DNA of 47,188 bases from Oscillospiraceae bacterium. GTDB taxonomy: Bacteria > Bacillota > Clostridia > Oscillospirales > Acutalibacteraceae. The DNA lies in the NCBI GenBank assembly GCA_015066065.1, contig SVPB01000006.1:1-47188 (forward strand). Reading direction: 5' to 3'. The notes beneath the pieces are model-generated. The model worked only from the letters and a program-made list of their open reading frames with translations, had not been told where the DNA came from and searched no databases. The position numbers and the translations under genes are program-made. Shown here piece by piece: positions 39,177-47,188 of this stretch. Every line of letters starts with the position of its first letter. Within the stretch, counting starts at the first letter, position 1.

Positions 39177-39878
39177 TTACGTGACGCGTTCCATTTCCTC
39201 GCGCAAACGGCGGATAATGCGCTTTTCCAGCCGGGAGATATAGGACTGGGAAATGCCCAGGCAATCGGCCACCTCCTTCTGGGTGTGTTCCTTTTCCCCA
39301 CAGATGCCGAATCGCAGCTGCATGATCCGCTGCTCTCGCTTGGACAACCTTGCCACACACCGCATAAGCTGCTGCCGTTCCGCCTCCTGTTCCATATCCC
39401 GGCTGACCGTATCCGGGTCACTGCCAAGGATATCCGACAGCAATAATTCATTGCCATCCCAATCCACATTAAGCGGTTCATCCAGCGAGATCTCTCCCCG
39501 TTTCTGCGCATTTTTGCGCAGATGCATGAGAATCTCGTTTTCGATACACCGGGAGGAGTAAGTGGCCAGCTTAATGTTGCGTCCGGGGCAGAAGGTGCGC
39601 ACCGCCTTGATAAGCCCGATGGTGCCGATGGAGATCAGATCCTCCAGCCCCACTCCGGAGCTTTCAAACTTCCGGGCAATATACACCACCAGACGCAGAT
39701 TGTGGGTGATGAGCCGGTCCCGTGCCTCGTCATCTCCCTGCCGGAGCCGGTCAAGCAGCTCATTTTCCTCCTGCACCGACAACGGTGCAGGCAACACATC
39801 GCTCCCGTTGATGTAATGTACCGGTTCTCCCCACAGCCACCACCATAGCCGCCATAACAGACCTTGCCATCGCTTCAT
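39177..39878 (-). CDS. sigE: Sporulation sigma factor SigE
   Basis: Mother-cell sigma factor of early sporulation, made as an inactive pro-protein and activated by SpoIIGA cleavage. The 233-residue product has a tryptophan-rich, membrane-seeking pro-sequence ([17 protein letters not shown]). Next come region 2 ([29 protein letters not shown]) and region 4, whose helix-turn-helix reads [20 protein letters not shown]. The ATG at 39878 with AAAAGGG 8 nt before it is preferred to the GTG at 39887, which touches that site. It lies 13 nt after spoIIGA. In many Clostridia sigG follows sigE; here a convergent AraC gene follows instead. Confidence 0.95.
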   Translation of the reverse strand: MKRWQGLLWRLWWWLWGEPVHYINGSDVLPAPLSVQEENELLDRLRQGDDEARDRLITHNLRLVVYIARKFESSGVGLEDLISIGTIGLIKAVRTFCPGRNIKLATYSSRCIENEILMHLRKNAQKRGEISLDEPLNVDWDGNELLLSDILGSDPDTVSRDMEQEAERQQLMRCVARLSKREQRIMQLRFGICGEKEHTQKEVADCLGISQSYISRLEKRIIRRLREEMERVT

Positions 39879-39891
39879 CGTTATCACCCTT

Positions 39892-40722
39892 TTATGTAAG
39901 ATAGTCGCTCAAGGCGGTTCCCAACAAGCCTCTGTATTCCCCTCGACCCAGGCGGTCACATACCGCCACATAGCACCGGGGCAGCTCCCGGTGCCCGGAC
40001 GGGGTGAACACCGTCATCCCATCCGGGACAAAAGCCGGCAGCACACCGCTGCCGCCCACGCTGTCGTAGGGGATAAGGCGCCATCCGGCAGGCAGTTCCT
40101 CCACCGTCGGCAGAGGGAGCAACCCGGCCAGAGCGCCTCGGTCTATCACCACCACCGGGCATCCGGAAAAGGGCTCCGTCAGGTGATTGCCGCTGTCGTA
40201 CAAGCAATCCACCCGGACGGTATGATGGCCCACCGTCAACGAAAGGAGAAACTCCCGTCCGGCAGGCGCCCGGCGGCGCACCACCCAATCCCATAGTCGC
40301 ATCAAGCCGTAACACAGTCCGGTCAGCGCCACTAACCATAACGGCGGTACCGCATAATACACCTGACCGTTAAACACATAGAGGCCCGGCGGTGCCACGT
40401 AGTAGTACAACGCAGCGCACAACCCAGCCAAACCGGCGGACACGCCAAACAGCAGCAACAAGCGCCGGATAAACAGCCGTCCCCCTTCCCATCGGAAGGA
40501 GATCCACACCATCAATGCCGCCGTCACCAGCTTACAAGGGGCGGTGATCCAGACCGGCAACGCCGGCAACAGTAGAATCAGGCTCCCAGCCGCCCCCAGC
40601 AAAGCGCCCCACACCAATCGGCGGCCGGGCGTACCGGTGGCGGCCATCCGACGCACCAACAGTAACAGTAAAAAATCCACCCAGCCGTTCACGATCAGCA
40701 GCATATCCACATATATAACCAT
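39892..40722 (-). CDS. spoIIGA: Sigma-E processing peptidase SpoIIGA
   Basis: Membrane aspartic protease that removes the pro-sequence of SigE after signalling from the forespore. The 276-residue protein starts with five hydrophobic segments (residues 1-145, with [20 protein letters not shown] as in family members) and has the pepsin-like half-site [11 protein letters not shown], where D176 of DSGN is the catalytic aspartate. Family length is about 300. The frame is open to 40938, but the ATG at 40722 with AAAGGACGG 7 nt before it is the natural start. It is followed by sigE, the partner substrate. Confidence 0.93.
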   Translation of the reverse strand: MVIYVDMLLIVNGWVDFLLLLLVRRMAATGTPGRRLVWGALLGAAGSLILLLPALPVWITAPCKLVTAALMVWISFRWEGGRLFIRRLLLLFGVSAGLAGLCAALYYYVAPPGLYVFNGQVYYAVPPLWLVALTGLCYGLMRLWDWVVRRRAPAGREFLLSLTVGHHTVRVDCLYDSGNHLTEPFSGCPVVVIDRGALAGLLPLPTVEELPAGWRLIPYDSVGGSGVLPAFVPDGMTVFTPSGHRELPRCYVAVCDRLGRGEYRGLLGTALSDYLT

Positions 40723-40744
40723 CACGCATCCGTCCTTTACCCTT

Positions 40745-40778
40745 ATTATACTCCCCCGGCTTGCCGCTTTTTGCCGAA
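40745..40778 (-). promoter_or_regulatory. spoIIGA promoter with wide spacing and a 0A-box-like site
   Basis: Minus-strand TATAAT (40750-40745) with no -35 at 17 bp. Upstream, 21 bp away, is TTCGGCA (40778-40772), one mismatch from the Spo0A box TTCGACA. The spoIIG promoter of Bacillus subtilis is likewise unusually spaced and Spo0A-dependent. Confidence 0.5.
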
Positions 40779-40831
40779 ACAAGGTAGGAGCAAAAATAAG
40801 GACAACCGGGTGTTTACATAAGGAGTAAAGT

Positions 40832-41665
40832 ATGGTAAAATACCATCTAAAGGATGTGGAAACGATGGAAACCTTGCGTTTGGATGAACTGGCCGCCCGA
40901 CAGTTTGGCACCGATGTGGCCACCGCCGCCGCCCTCATTATGGAGGGCCGCGTCTATATCGGGCACGTGCCGGCGGATAAGCCCGGTACCGCCGTTCCTA
41001 TGGATACCCCCTTGATCCTCCGGGAAAAGGCCAAAAAATACGCCAGCCGTTCCGGCTACAAGCTGGAAAAAGCCCTGGCGCATTTCGGCATCGATCCCAC
41101 CGGGCTTACCGTGTGTGATATCGGAGCCAGCAATGGGGGCTTTACCGATTGTCTGCTGCAGAGTGGCGCCGCACACGTGTTTGCCGTGGACGTGGCCTAC
41201 GGGATCCTGGCGTGGGAATTGCGGCAGGATGAACGGGTCACGGTGCTGGAGCGCACCAATGCCCGGCATTTGACCCCGGAGCACCTGCAAAATACCGTCT
41301 GCGACATGGTGACGGTGGACGTGTCCTTCATCTCCCTCAAAAAGATCTTTCCGGCCATCCGGCGCATCGTGAAGGACGACCGTCCGGTGGTGACCCTGAT
41401 CAAGCCCCAGTTTGAGGCTCGCCCCAACCAGCTGGGCAAGAACGGTATCCTCCGCGATCCGGAGGGTACCCTGCCGCCTCTGCTGGCGGACATTTTTGCC
41501 TCGGCGGCGGAGAACGGCCTGTTTCTGCAAGGGCTGACCGTTTCCCCCATCCACGGCACCAACGGCAACGTGGAATATCTGGCCTATTACCGCACCGAGC
41601 CTGCCGCATCGGCTGATGCGGAACGTCTCATCCATGAGGTGCTGTCCCAGCAGCCGGATGTATAG
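40832..41665 (+). CDS. tlyA: TlyA-family rRNA methyltransferase
   Basis: Predicted 2'-O-ribose methyltransferase of 16S/23S rRNA (TlyA/hemolysin A family), 277 residues. An N-terminal S4-like RNA-binding domain (LRLDELAARQFG...AAALIMEGRVYIG, about 16-66) leads to the FtsJ-type domain: KYASRSGYKLEKAL, SAM motif DIGASNGGFTD (96-106), VDVSFISL and LIKPQFEA. The ATG at 40832 has AAGGAG 6 nt before it. A TTTACA-17-TAAAAT promoter-like sequence at 40813-40841 would instead imply the later ATG at 40865, which fits the N-terminus of most family members. It is divergent from spoIIGA and ends before an independent lipoprotein unit. Confidence 0.9.
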   Translation: MVKYHLKDVETMETLRLDELAARQFGTDVATAAALIMEGRVYIGHVPADKPGTAVPMDTPLILREKAKKYASRSGYKLEKALAHFGIDPTGLTVCDIGASNGGFTDCLLQSGAAHVFAVDVAYGILAWELRQDERVTVLERTNARHLTPEHLQNTVCDMVTVDVSFISLKKIFPAIRRIVKDDRPVVTLIKPQFEARPNQLGKNGILRDPEGTLPPLLADIFASAAENGLFLQGLTVSPIHGTNGNVEYLAYYRTEPAASADAERLIHEVLSQQPDV

Positions 41666-41670
41666 CCAAC

Positions 41671-41699
41671 TTGACATTCCTTTGTCTCTTAAGTATAAT
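41671..41699 (+). promoter_or_regulatory. Perfect consensus promoter of the lipoprotein gene
   Basis: TTGACA (41671-41676), 17 bp, TATAAT (41694-41699), six bases after the tlyA stop. Confidence 0.85.
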
Positions 41700-41724
41700 G
41701 AACGGGAACAAGGAGGGCGGTTAT

Positions 41725-42282
41725 ATGAAGCGTTTACTTGTGATCAGTCTGGTTTTGCTCCTGCTGCTGGCCGGGTGTGGCACCGGTCAACGAGATGGCC
41801 ATCTGACGGACATCTCTACGGTTACGGTGGAGGATCTATCCGCTTTATTTGATGAAAATCTGCACTGTGTTAAAAACATACTGGTGTTGGGAGCGTTGCC
41901 CCACACCAATACGCCGGTCAAAAACGGGCACATCTACCCGGTCACCAACAGCGTGTATCACCGTTATCAAGAGCTGAAAGACTACCTGCAAACGGTGTAC
42001 ACCGCCACCGAGGTTGCCCGGCTGCTGGAAAGCAGTGAAAACCCCTTGTATTTGGAAATCGACGGAGTTCTTTGTGTGGATATCCATCGCATCGGCGGCA
42101 AGGAATACAACGTCAACTGGGAGGGCTACTCTCTGGTAATTGACAGCGTCGATGACACGGCTTGTCGCTTTACCGTCACCGGAAAGATGCCCACTGCCGA
42201 CGGCGGAGAGGAGCCCTATGCCATCACCGGCAGTGCCGTGTGCGAAGAAGGGCAGCTGGTACTGGAAAAAATATTATATTAA
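41725..42282 (+). CDS. Small lipoprotein, IseA-like
   Basis: A 185-residue exported lipoprotein. The signal peptide MKRLLVISLVLLLLLAGCG has a good lipobox LAGC (Cys18). The mature part has a mixed alpha/beta pattern: VYHRYQELKDYLQTVYT, then LYLEIDGVLCVDIHRIGG and NVNWEGYSLVIDS. This reads like the IseA family of cell-wall hydrolase inhibitors (helix with a tyrosine-rich start, then strands around NG/DG turns). That assignment is by general resemblance only. The ATG at 41725 has AGGAGG 8 nt upstream; a longer reading to 41671 would start inside the promoter. Monocistronic, with its own promoter and terminator. Confidence 0.7.
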   Translation: MKRLLVISLVLLLLLAGCGTGQRDGHLTDISTVTVEDLSALFDENLHCVKNILVLGALPHTNTPVKNGHIYPVTNSVYHRYQELKDYLQTVYTATEVARLLESSENPLYLEIDGVLCVDIHRIGGKEYNVNWEGYSLVIDSVDDTACRFTVTGKMPTADGGEEPYAITGSAVCEEGQLVLEKILY

Positions 42283-42293
42283 CAGAAAAAGCG

Positions 42294-42320
42294 AGGGACA
42301 CAGCCGTGGGCTGTGTCCCT
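42294..42320. terminator. Bidirectional terminator
   Basis: A 12-bp perfect stem AGGGACACAGCC / GGCTGTGTCCCT around GTG, with TTTTGTT on the plus side and an A-rich opposite side, between the convergent lipoprotein and copA genes. Confidence 0.88.
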
Positions 42321-42330
42321 TTTGTTGACG

Positions 42331-42531
42331 TTATTTGACCTTGTAACCGGCCGCTTCGATGGCCGCCTTGATGGTGTCATCCGCCACATCGGTGTTCATG
42401 ATGATCCGCACGGTGCCCTCCTGATGGCTGGGGATCGCCTCAGCGACTCCCGATAATCCTTCCAGAGCTTTTTTAACGTGGGCTTCGCAATGGGGGCACA
42501 TCATACCCTCCACCTGCCATGTTTTTTCCAT
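42331..42531 (-). CDS. copZ: Internal copZ-like copper chaperone start within copA
   Basis: The last 66 codons of copA form a complete HMA/CopZ domain beginning MEKTWQVEGMMCPHC. AGGAGGT (42545-42539) stands 7 nt before the in-frame ATG at 42531, an ideal ribosome site within the copA coding sequence. Free CopZ is usually encoded as a separate gene just after copA. Here the copA stop codon is missing, so both a fused and a free copper chaperone could be made. Separate translation is inferred. Confidence 0.55.
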   Translation of the reverse strand: MEKTWQVEGMMCPHCEAHVKKALEGLSGVAEAIPSHQEGTVRIIMNTDVADDTIKAAIEAAGYKVK

Positions 42532-44754
42532 AACCGACACCTCCTTTTGTGCATGAAATCGAAAGCGGTTTAACCGCAAAGCGTTGGACACAACGCAAAC
42601 GCTGGATACGCTCATAACAGCAGCGCCAAACATGGGACTAAGCTGCCATCCCAGCAGAGGTATAAACACGCCAGCCGCCAGAGGAATGCCTGCCATATTG
42701 TAGAAAAAGGCCCAGAACAGGTTCATGCGAATGTTCCGCAATACGGCCCGGCTCAGCCGGATGGCCTCCGGCACATCAGACAGACGGCTATGCATCAGTA
42801 CCACATCCGCCGCATCCATGGCGATATCTGTTCCGGCACCGATGGCCATGCCAACGTCTGCTCTTGTCAGCGCCGGGGCGTCGTTGATGCCATCGCCCAC
42901 CATCACGGTGGTGCCTTGCTTCATCAGCCGTCGGACAGCGGCTTCCTTATCTTCCGGCCGCACTTCGGCCAGCACCTCATCCACACCAACCTGCTGACCA
43001 ATGGTGGCGGCGGTAATAGCATTGTCTCCGGTAAGCATAACCACCCGTAGCCCCATGCCTTTGAGGCGATCCACCGCTTCACGGCTGTCCGGCTTCAACG
43101 TATCAGCTACCGCCAGGATGCCCCACAGCCGGCCATCCACGGCAAAAAACAACGGAGTTTTCCCCTCGGCCGCCAACACTTCCGCCCGGGCCGCCACCTC
43201 CGGCGGCAACGTAACATGCTTCTCTATCATTCGGCGATTGCCGGCCATCAGCACCTTGCCATCCAGATGACCTTCCACCCCACTGCCGGGTAAGGTCTTA
43301 AAACCCGTCACCGGGGCAGCGGTCGCACCCTGCTCCATGGCATAAGCGCATACCGCCCGAGCCAAGGGATGTTCACTGCGGCTTTCCAGCCCATAGGCCA
43401 CGGATAAAAGCTCCTCCTCCGACACAGACAGAGGCAGGATATCGGTCAAGCGGGGCTGACCGGTGGTCAGCGTACCGGTTTTGTCCAGCGCCACGATGCG
43501 GACACGCCCGGTGTGTTCCAGAGCAGCGGCAGTCTTAAATAGCACGCCATTGCGAGCCGCCACACCGCTGCCGACCATGATGGCCACCGGGGTGGCCAAG
43601 CCCAAGGCGCAGGGACAGCTGATTACCAGCACCGCCACGCCACGCATTAAAGCATATCCCCACGAATACCCCAACAGCAGCCACACGGTTAAGGTAACCG
43701 CCGCAATTCCCAGTACCGTGGGCACAAAAATGCCGGCTACCTTATCCGCCATCTTGGCAATAGGGGCCTTCGTGGAGGCGGCATCCTCCACCATCTGGAT
43801 GATGCGTGCCAGCGTCGTATCCTCCCCTACGTGAGTAGCACGGCATACCAGATAGCCATCCCGGTTGATGGTGGCGGCGGAGACCGTATCACCGGGGGCC
43901 TTATCCACCGGCACGCTTTCGCCGGTCAACGCAGACTCGTCCACCGCACCGGTGCCTTCCTCTACCACGCCATCCACCGGCACTGCTGCGCCGGGCGGCA
44001 CCGCAAAGCGGTCACCCACCTTCACCTGTTCCGCTGGCACCAGATGTTCCTCTCCATCTACCAGCAATATGGCCTTGCGAGGGGACAGATCCATCAGCCG
44101 GCTCAAAGCGTCGGTGGTACGACCCTTGGAACGTGCTTCCAGCTTTTTGCCCAGCGTGATCAAGGTCAGGATCATAGCCGCTGACTCATAGTAGAGATCG
44201 TGCAAACCATGCGCCGCCGCTTCTCCGCCCGCCGTCATGGCATATAGGACCGCCGTGCTGTAGGCGAAGGCCGCACTGCTCCCCAAGGTCACCAACGTAT
44301 CCATGGTGGGAGCACGTTTACAAGCCGCCTTAATACCATTAACAAAAATACCCCTATTAAGGGCCATCACCACCAGCGTCAGCAACAGCTGGGTCAAGCC
44401 TTGTGCCATGGGATTATCCGCCAGAACAGACGGCAATGGCCATCCCCACATGCCGTGGCCCATGGATAGATACATCAGCAATAACAAAAACACCGCCGAT
44501 GCAAGCAGGCGGCCACCCTCGCGTGAGGGTTTTGCAGATGGTTCCGCCTTCTTTTCGCCCTTAACCGCGGCTCCATAGCCGGCAGCTTCCACCGCCGCCA
44601 CCACCGCTGTGTCGGGCACATCGCCCTCCACCGTCATGGAGCCCATCAACAAGTTGACCGAGCAGGCGGTGACACCGTCCACCGCCGATACCGCCCGTTC
44701 CACCCTTGCGCTGCAGGCAGCGCAGGTCATGCCGGTTACCGTATACTGTTCCAT
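42331..44754 (-). CDS. copA: Copper-exporting P1B-type ATPase with N- and C-terminal metal-binding domains
   Basis: An 807-residue membrane pump that exports Cu(I). An N-terminal HMA domain has GMTCAACS (C11, C14). The transport part has the intramembrane metal site CPCALG, the phosphorylation site DKTGTLT, the SEHPLA motif of P1B ATPases and the hinge GDGINDAP. Unusually, the frame continues after the last membrane helix (LRLNRFRFH) into a second HMA domain with GMMCPHCEAH (C753, C756). This extra domain starts with its own ATG at 42531 behind a perfect ribosome site. The gene follows csoR by 9 nt and is under the CsoR operator at 45099-45117. Confidence 0.95.
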   Translation of the reverse strand: MEQYTVTGMTCAACSARVERAVSAVDGVTACSVNLLMGSMTVEGDVPDTAVVAAVEAAGYGAAVKGEKKAEPSAKPSREGGRLLASAVFLLLLMYLSMGHGMWGWPLPSVLADNPMAQGLTQLLLTLVVMALNRGIFVNGIKAACKRAPTMDTLVTLGSSAAFAYSTAVLYAMTAGGEAAAHGLHDLYYESAAMILTLITLGKKLEARSKGRTTDALSRLMDLSPRKAILLVDGEEHLVPAEQVKVGDRFAVPPGAAVPVDGVVEEGTGAVDESALTGESVPVDKAPGDTVSAATINRDGYLVCRATHVGEDTTLARIIQMVEDAASTKAPIAKMADKVAGIFVPTVLGIAAVTLTVWLLLGYSWGYALMRGVAVLVISCPCALGLATPVAIMVGSGVAARNGVLFKTAAALEHTGRVRIVALDKTGTLTTGQPRLTDILPLSVSEEELLSVAYGLESRSEHPLARAVCAYAMEQGATAAPVTGFKTLPGSGVEGHLDGKVLMAGNRRMIEKHVTLPPEVAARAEVLAAEGKTPLFFAVDGRLWGILAVADTLKPDSREAVDRLKGMGLRVVMLTGDNAITAATIGQQVGVDEVLAEVRPEDKEAAVRRLMKQGTTVMVGDGINDAPALTRADVGMAIGAGTDIAMDAADVVLMHSRLSDVPEAIRLSRAVLRNIRMNLFWAFFYNMAGIPLAAGVFIPLLGWQLSPMFGAAVMSVSSVCVVSNALRLNRFRFHAQKEVSVMEKTWQVEGMMCPHCEAHVKKALEGLSGVAEAIPSHQEGTVRIIMNTDVADDTIKAAIEAAGYKVK

Positions 44755-44763
44755 AAGCCCTCC

Positions 44764-45072
44764 TTACATCAGCTTGTGCAAAATCCCGATCAGTTCCTCC
44801 ACCGAAGTGTCATCCCCGTGCTTGAGATCCTGCACCACACAGCCGCGAATATGATGACCCATAAGCTCTTTATTAAATCCATTCAGCGCTGCGGCCGCGG
44901 CCGCAGACTGGGTCAAAATATCCACGCAATAAGCGTCCGCCTCCACCATACCCCGGAGGCCGCGGATCTGTCCCTCCAACCGGTTGAGCCGATGGATAAG
45001 CTTGCGCTTCTCCCCATCGTTGCGCTGGGTATGACGATCGCTATCACAGCAGGGAGAATACTTTGTTGCCAT
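44764..45072 (-). CDS. csoR: CsoR-family copper-sensing repressor
   Basis: A 102-residue all-helical repressor of the DUF156 family that leaves DNA on binding Cu(I). The copper ligands of CsoR are present: C49 (AYCVD), H74 and C78 (GHHIRGC). The N-terminus has the usual KLIHRLNRLEGQIRGLRGM helix. The frame is open to 45135; the ATG at 45072 with AAAGAGGTGA before it is used because the longer form would cover the promoter. It is the first gene of the csoR-copA operon and its operator lies in its own promoter, so it is autoregulated. Confidence 0.94.
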   Translation of the reverse strand: MATKYSPCCDSDRHTQRNDGEKRKLIHRLNRLEGQIRGLRGMVEADAYCVDILTQSAAAAAALNGFNKELMGHHIRGCVVQDLKHGDDTSVEELIGILHKLM

Positions 45073-45094
45073 AGTTATCACCTCTTTGATCACT

Positions 45095-45123
45095 ATTATA
45101 TACCCCCTGGGGGTATATGTCAA
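45095..45123 (-). promoter_or_regulatory. csoR-copA promoter with CsoR operator in the spacer
   Basis: Minus-strand TTGACA (45123-45118), 17 bp, TATAAT (45100-45095), a perfect consensus. The spacer is almost wholly the palindrome TATACCCCCTGGGGGTATA (45099-45117), the GC-tract dyad recognised by CsoR-type repressors. Bound repressor would cover the space between the two promoter boxes. Confidence 0.9.
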
Positions 45124-45132
45124 GAGAAAAAA

Positions 45133-45164
45133 CACCCCATTCCCAAAAATCAGGGAATGGGGTG
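45133..45164 (-). terminator. Terminator of tuf
   Basis: A 12-bp stem CACCCCATTCCC / GGGAATGGGGTG with an 8-nt loop and T6 on the minus strand. It ends 10 nt before the csoR -35. Confidence 0.9.
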
Positions 45165-45196
45165 CTCTTTACGTTATGATTGCGTTAACGCCGGAA

Positions 45197-46399
<1,203 letters not shown>

Positions 46400-46449
46400 T
46401 GTTATAGCCTCCTTTAATAATCAAAGATAATTGCTCGGTCTTGGGTATT

Positions 46450-46478
46450 ATTCTACCAAGTCCCGGCATAAATTGCAA
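46450..46478 (-). promoter_or_regulatory. Promoter of tuf
   Basis: Minus-strand TTGCAA (46478-46473), 17 bp, TAGAAT (46455-46450). A small inverted repeat TTCGGCC / GGCCGAA (46516-46535) lies between it and the fusA stop. Confidence 0.65.
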
Positions 46479-46554
46479 GTACTTTTACAAAGAAAGTGGG
46501 GGAATTTCCGGGAAGTTCGGCCAAAATCGGCCGAATCCCCTCGAAAATCACTCA

Positions 46555-47188
46555 TTAACCCTCTTTGTTGGCACGCTTGGCGATGATCGCCTCGGCCACA
46601 CTCTTGGGAATCTCAGAATAGTGGCTGGGCTCCATCACGTACTGGCCACGGCCCTGGGTGCCGGAACGCAGATCGGTGGCATAACCGAACATCTCAGAAA
46701 GCGGCACGTTCGCACGAATCTGCACAGCGCCGTTGATGTTCTCGGAGCCTTCCATCTGGCCACGACGAGAGGCGATATCGCCCACCACAAAGCCCATATA
46801 TTCGTCCGGAACGACGACGACCACCTTCATGATCGGCTCCATCAGCACCGGGTCGGCCTTCTTCATCGCATCCTTGAACGCCATAGAACCGGCGATCTTG
46901 AACGCCATTTCGGAGGAGTCGACCTCGTGATAAGAACCATCGTACAGGGTGACCTTGCAGTCCACGACGGGATAGCCGGCGATGGTACCCGCCAGCATAG
47001 CGCCCTGGATACCGGCGTCAACCGCAGGAATGTACTCCTTCGGAATAGCACCGCCAACCACGGCGTTGATGAACTCATAGCCCTTGCCGGACTCGTTGGG
47101 CTCCAGCTTGATCTTAACGTGACCGTACTGACCCTTACCACCGGACTGACGGGCATACTTGCAGTCCACATCGGCCAGGCGGCGGACG
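46555..47188 (-). CDS. fusA: Elongation factor G (5' part cut by window edge)
   Basis: Ribosomal translocase. Only the last 210 codons are in the window: domain IV starting at [20 protein letters not shown], with [17 protein letters not shown], and domain V with [20 protein letters not shown]. The reading frame continues past 47188 without a stop. It is the standard fusA of the str operon, distinct from the paralogue at 33608-35668 in sequence and context (compare [11 protein letters not shown] here with KQSGGHGQYGD there). Confidence 0.96.
   Translation of the reverse strand, partial: VRRLADVDCKYARQSGGKGQYGHVKIKLEPNESGKGYEFINAVVGGAIPKEYIPAVDAGIQGAMLAGTIAGYPVVDCKVTLYDGSYHEVDSSEMAFKIAGSMAFKDAMKKADPVLMEPIMKVVVVVPDEYMGFVVGDIASRRGQMEGSENINGAVQIRANVPLSEMFGYATDLRSGTQGRGQYVMEPSHYSEIPKSVAEAIIAKRANKEG

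Noticed and set aside
46516-46535. TTCGGCC / GGCCGAA hairpin as fusA terminator
   Set aside because: The stem is only 7 bp and no T-run follows it on the minus strand, so read-through into tuf is likely; kept only as a note.

Overview
The window looks like chromosomal DNA of a moderately GC-rich member of the Bacillota (class Clostridia), probably a gut Oscillospiraceae/Ruminococcaceae-type bacterium. Supporting points are strong AGGAGG-type ribosome sites, sigma-A promoters with 17-bp spacers, the spoIIGA-sigE sporulation pair, a second EF-G paralogue, a CsoR-controlled copper operon, four AraC-type sugar regulators each beside a catabolic operon, and Gram-positive surface proteins with InlB-type repeats. 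No rRNA, tRNA, IS element, phage gene or CRISPR array was found. Most genes are on the minus strand.

Layout. 1-1.3 kb: end of a nucleoside salvage operon (deoC, deoD). 1.3-3.3 kb: intracellular GH20-type glycosidase. 3.3-12.2 kb: two catabolic operons built from oxidoreductases, paralogous epimerase-like SDRs, a type I dehydroquinase-like protein, a metallo-hydrolase and a Gfo/Idh enzyme, each divergent from an AraC regulator; the substrate is unknown and no transporter is present. 12.2-17.8 kb: an isolated four-gene operon with its own consensus promoter and terminator, encoding an AAA+ ATPase, a VirD4/TraG-like ATPase without membrane segments, a CARF-nuclease of the Card1/DUF1887 type, and a membrane protein with two Rossmann/RCK-like domains and a C-terminal RyR-like domain. 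This is the most unusual locus in the window: it resembles a nucleotide-signalled conflict (defence) system but has no CRISPR or cas gene beside it. 17.8-22.5 kb: phosphate module (Na/Pi symporter, PhoR/PhoP-like two-component system, HD phosphohydrolase), with Pho-box-like repeats in front of the symporter gene. 22.5-33.6 kb: glycan module (DUF4091 protein, secreted tandem-CBM proteins, a GH16 lipoprotein, a 41-residue peptide and an AraC activator), in which two promoters share a 46-bp element and two genes share a 1-kb direct repeat.

33.6-47.2 kb: EF-G paralogue, galK-galT with an AraC regulator, spoIIGA-sigE, tlyA, an IseA-like lipoprotein, the csoR-copA operon (copA carries a copZ-like domain with its own internal ribosome site), tuf and the 3' part of fusA.

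All functional calls rest on motifs and family resemblance read by eye; no database search was run.
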